Assembly (NCBI GenBank): GCA_944472155.2
Contig: OX235274.1
Coordinates: 34,470,052 to 34,534,051, forward strand
Source: Trichobilharzia szidati
Taxonomy: Eukaryota > Platyhelminthes > Trematoda > Strigeidida > Schistosomatidae
Reading direction: 5' to 3'
Length of the DNA stretch: 64,000 bases
The position numbers and the translations under genes were made by a program. Below are positions 61,385-64,000 of this stretch, piece after piece. Below the pieces are notes generated by a model. The model did no database searches. It saw nothing but the letters and a program-made list of their open reading frames with translations, and was not told where the DNA came from. Position 1 is the stretch's first letter, and each line of letters starts with the position of its first letter.

Positions 61385-62027
61385 TGATATCCCAACCAAG
61401 TGCGTATTTAAATTTACACGTACCTGAGGCGGCATGTTCACTGGAAGAACAGAGAGAAGGGCCTTTATTCGGTTCTCTGAGTGCAGCTCATGAAACTTTT
61501 ACCTAAAAGGAAGCAGAATTTAGCGAAGTGCAATTTCCAGACATCTGGTGGATTCGGGTCATTTCGTTGAAATTTCCAAATCTTCCAAAATATTAAATAT
61601 ACAGAGGAAAGCAATTTTACTACGATTTGCTCAAAATGACTGCTGTCAAGGAGCTTAGCCCTAAGTTCCTATTGTAACGAAGACGCTCTGAACCGATAAT
61701 TACTATGTACTTGTCTCGACTTCAACTCCAAAACACCAGTACCTTTTTGAAAGTTATATTGTTTGGAAATTTAGTAAAGACAATTACAATTCTATAAACA
61801 AATGTTTTATACAGTATTACTATGTACTTTTATTCGTATTCTTTCGTCTTCTTCGAACTTGTACACGATCGAACCATTCGCACCTTCGAGTTGCCCGCCA
61901 ATGGCTCCCAAGGTCAATGAACCAAAGTTCAATGTTCACATTCCTTGACAACTGCACTCAGGCATTTCAAACCAAACTTATGCATGCAAAAAGTGAGCGG
62001 AATCAATCTTTCAGCACCATGGTAACT
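61385..62027 (+). pseudogene. PLE-4 GIY-YIG remnant
   Basis: TKCVFKFTRT, stop, GGMFTGRTERRAFIRFSECS (the YIG tract reads MFTG), then SRHLVDSGHFVEISKSSKIL, AILLRFAQND and the tail after LTR-C. The tyrosine and isoleucine of YIG are replaced, so the nuclease motif is lost. Confidence 0.65.
61673..61950 (+). mobile_element. LTR-C in PLE-4
   Basis: 278 bp from TGTAACGAAGACGCTCTG to CATTCCTTGACA. Collinear with 55645-55923. It lies in the PLE-4 C-terminal coding region: coding similarity stops just before it and resumes about 15 bp after it. A clear 4-6-bp duplication is not visible; the flanks could hold a longer imperfect one (see findings). Confidence 0.6.
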
Positions 62028-62030
62028 GCA

Positions 62031-62334
62031 TTTTGATCACATTGATTATACATCCGTGTTAGTGATTACAGCTCACCGAGCAAATTTTAGTCTTGTGAGC
62101 TATAACCTTCTTGAGTTGCTATGCGAACTTGTAAGCTAACTCTTTTTATTAGAATTTTCTGTTATCTGTCCATTCTACAACCCCCACCCCACCACTCTAT
62201 CGTTTTCTACTTTGAAAGGACATTACTTAAACTGAAAATTATAATGCTTATATTTTAGATGCTTGAATTTTATAGTGTTTTCTCTAACACCAGTCAAACA
62301 TTAAAGTATGTTTAATTCAATTTGGAATTTCCAG
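62031..62334. other. Unassigned stretch
   Basis: It may include PLE-4 3' UTR. A CCCCCACCCCACC run lies at 62180-62192. Nothing else recognised. Confidence 0.3.
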
Positions 62335-62600
62335 TTGATTAATTGGACTGAAGTGCTTGGTCTCAGGTTGACATATGAGCTCCTTGTCCAGTTGCTTCGA
62401 CGATGTCTGGTCATGTGACCTGAGGTCCATTAGTTGATAGTGGCTAGCAGTGGAATCCAGGGTGCATATTTCGTCCTATTGGGGACTTACCAACTGGATG
62501 CATCTACACTCCCGAATGAATAATGCTGTCCCCAGTGCCCGTTATTTCAAACGCCAAAGCGCTACCCACTAGACCGCTTGGGCCATGAGAGCCACCTCTT
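62335..62600 (-). mobile_element. SM-alpha-type retroposon with hammerhead stem I intact
   Basis: Minus strand: CATGGCCCAAGCGGTCTAGT (A-box region; B-box lost), GCATCCAG-TTGGTAA-GTCC-CCAATA-GGAC-GAAA-TATGCA-CC-CTGGATTCC (62449-62503), then ACTGCTAGCCACTATCAACT and the tail GTCACATGACCAGACATCGT. ATCCAG pairs with CTGGAT (stem I) and GTCC with GGAC (stem II). The core CTGATGA has become TTGGTAA, so cleavage is unlikely. SM-alpha is a known schistosome pol III retroposon family encoding a hammerhead. Confidence 0.8.
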
Positions 62601-62609
62601 ATGCAAAGG

Positions 62610-62815
62610 GCCTTAGTAATTATTTAATTCCGTCTAGATTTTCCCGTGGATATCGCTTTGGTGTTTGAAACTCTGGGCGCTGGGTTCAAGCCTCGGTGAG
62701 AACACTCTCACTCTCTGGGGAATGCAAGTACATCCAGTTGACGAGTCTCAAATGGAAGGAAATGCGCATCCTGAATTTTACTGCTAGTCACAATCAACCA
62801 GTTTAAATATGTTAT
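62610..62815 (+). mobile_element. SM-alpha-type copy, opposite orientation
   Basis: GGATATCGCTTTGGTGTTTG, GGGTTCAAGCCTCGG (B-box), then ACATCCAG-TTGACGA-GTCTCAAATGGAAG-GAAA-TGCGCA-TC-CTGAAT and TTTACTGCTAGTCAC. Stem II is damaged (GTCT opposite GGAAG) and the first core base is T for C. It abuts the previous copy head to head. Confidence 0.75.
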
Positions 62816-63154
62816 TGTCATTCTTCTTATAACCACTGTAATTTCAGGTAGTTTGCAGCTGATGGGAACCTCTGAAACAAGACGATATCAATTTATACCT
62901 CAAATTCGGTCTTTTCTTGTTTATTAAAAACAATTTAAATGTTTTTTAAGTCAGATATTTTAGTTTCTCCCGAATAAACCAGGTTGAGTTCGCTTTAAAA
63001 GTATGAACAATCAGATAGACAGTGAGAGTCAAAAGGACAAATATGGCTTCTACCAACTATCTGAATAGGATCATGAGATCAATTTTGCTATGCGATACAG
63101 GAAAGTTTTGAATTCAAGCAGAATTATCACACCTAAGGTTAGCTTCTTTTTTAA
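62816..63154. other. Unassigned stretch
   Basis: Nothing recognised. Confidence 0.3.
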
Positions 63155-64000
63155 AAATCAAAGCAGGCCAAGGTACCAACAGTTCCTAAAAAAGCCTTAT
63201 TCTTACAAATGCAGTTCCTTGGGGATGACATCAGCGGGATACTAACACAACGCCTTAGAAATGCCGTAAAAAGCGCTTTCCCTAATGCTGAATTACTCTG
63301 TGTCTTCAAAACCACTTCTATTTCGCGTTCGGAAGTAAAAGATAAACTGCTACCTGATTTCGCCACTTCCATGTTCATCTACCAATTTGACTGCTCCTAT
63401 GGAGTCACTTAGTTGCATAGGTCGTACAATTAGGTGTGTTTATCGTCGGATTTCCGAATACCATCGTGTGCGTGGTTAAGTAAAGGACAAACAAAATCTA
63501 TTCATAGCGCTATTCTATCTCATCTTGTGGATACAGAACACAAGATTGATGTTAACAAAGCGGCTATCAAAGTCATTTACTGCATACCAAGAAATGTTAA
63601 CTTCACCTTAAGAGTTCGTTTATTAAGTATTGCTGACTGGCTGTTGGGATCCACATTAAGAAGCCTAATTTATGCGTCTAAAAGAAGCTAGTTGAGACAT
63701 TATCCTCACCTTGGCCATCCAGGTTTGAATGATCCTCGATTTTTGTAGACATTTCCCTAATTTTGGTTGATATTCTATTTGCTATTATATTTTTATAATT
63801 ATTATAATTTAGGCATCTTTAATGAACTGTAATTCCATTGATCTTACTTAACGAATTGATATTATTTTAAAAACACTAATATTGTTATTGACTACTAGTC
63901 TAGAATATTCTATGTATATAAATATGCATATATATAATTGCAGAGCCAGAAGAGGAGATTATCGAAAAGGATATTCTTTGCTCAATTATTTCTTGTTTTA
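63155..64000 (+). mobile_element. PLE-2 copy, runs to window end
   Basis: Linker (AAATCAAAGCAGGCCAAGGT, CAACAGTTCCTAAAAAAGCC), GIY-YIG remnant, 3' UTR and terminal sequence (ATATATATAATTGCAGAGCC, AGAAGAGGAGATTATCGAAA, 63927-63975). Highly similar to 48203-48990 but longer at its 5' end. Confidence 0.8.
63209..63720 (+). pseudogene. PLE-2 GIY-YIG domain with the same lesions as the 48-kb copy
   Basis: Open 63209-63412: MQFLGDDISGILTQRLRNAV, SAFPNAELLCVFKTTSISRS, SMFIYQFDCSYGVT, then TAG from the same 4-nt insertion in the YIG codons as at 48.4 kb. The 2-nt insertion before CGTGGTTAAG and the GACTGGCTGTTGG insertion are also shared. Then SIHSAILSHLVDTEHKIDV and IKVIYCIPRNVNFTLRVRLL. Inactive. 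Confidence 0.75.

Larger units (their letters stand above)
61115..62030 (+). mobile_element. PLE-4 copy cut by LTR-C
   Basis: Linker (NELGEELIFGE, EKVEKMKQLPAERKKK, then PFKGEATSETRQWKGQ), GIY-YIG remnant and C-terminus to 61672. LTR-C follows, then the last residues (HFKPNLCMQKVSGINLSAPW, 61965-62027). It is the same group as 44515-45600. Confidence 0.75.

Overview
The window looks like nuclear DNA of a blood fluke (family Schistosomatidae). Four things point there. It carries SM-alpha-type retroposons, recognisable from a tRNA-like head followed by a hammerhead ribozyme with an ATCCAG/CTGGAT stem. It has many RTE-clade non-LTR retrotransposons of the schistosome SR2/SR3 kind, many Penelope-like elements (PLEs) with GIY-YIG domains, and a Merlin-type transposase. 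The DNA is AT-rich with many ATT/TA microsatellites. The species cannot be fixed from this sequence. I found no convincing host exon, rRNA gene, functional tRNA gene or CRISPR array. The window is a repeat graveyard in which almost every recognisable coding segment belongs to a mobile element, usually 5'-truncated and broken by stops or frameshifts.

Local labels used below (not database names): RTE-1 is the abundant RTE family, RTE-2 an older divergent relative, RTE-3 a single third lineage. H-RTE is a half-length RTE-1 derivative. PLE-1 to PLE-6 are Penelope-like groups separated by their GIY-YIG and 3' sequences. SINE-A has a tRNA-like head and a GGTCGGCCTG body. SINE-B has a tRNA-like head plus a hammerhead-like module. 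SINE-C has a tRNA-like head with an RTE 5'-UTR-like body and an RTE 3' tail. LTR-A, -B and -C are three LTR types. Rep-X and Rep-Y are dispersed repeats I cannot assign.

Layout. 1-9 kb: CR1-like 3' end, RTE pieces, a Merlin transposase pseudogene (2.2-2.75 kb), an RTE-1 split by a solo LTR (3.26-4.7 kb), and a PLE with inverted ends (7.1-8.5 kb). 9-17 kb: PLEs, SINEs, Rep-X and a PLE inserted in a PLE. 17-31 kb: long RTE-1 remains, two H-RTE copies, a Ty3/gypsy integrase remnant with its 3' LTR (22.3-23.6 kb), and an RTE-2 broken by a SINE-B and by a 210-bp unknown insert. 31-46 kb: internally deleted RTE-1 copies and PLE-1, -3, -4, -5 and -6, including a PLE-3 inserted in a PLE-6 with a 12-bp target duplication. 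46-54 kb: RTE-2, a solo LTR carrying a SINE-C, two PLE-2 loci (one split by an RTE-1 insertion), a cluster of SINE-B and a PLE-5 piece. 54-64 kb: a CR1-like element with the longest open frame of the window (297 codons), an RTE-1 5' half, another RTE-1, a PLE-4 cut by LTR-C, paired SM-alpha copies and a final PLE-2.

How the parts relate. RTE-1 probably supplied the machinery that moved H-RTE, SINE-C and the internally deleted copies, because they share its 3' terminal segment. The hammerhead-bearing SINE-B and SM-alpha carry internal pol III-type promoter boxes. PLEs repeatedly show the same architecture: a 5'-truncated body with an inverted fragment of its own 3' region attached at the 5' side (seven loci). 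Several nested insertions give a relative order of activity.
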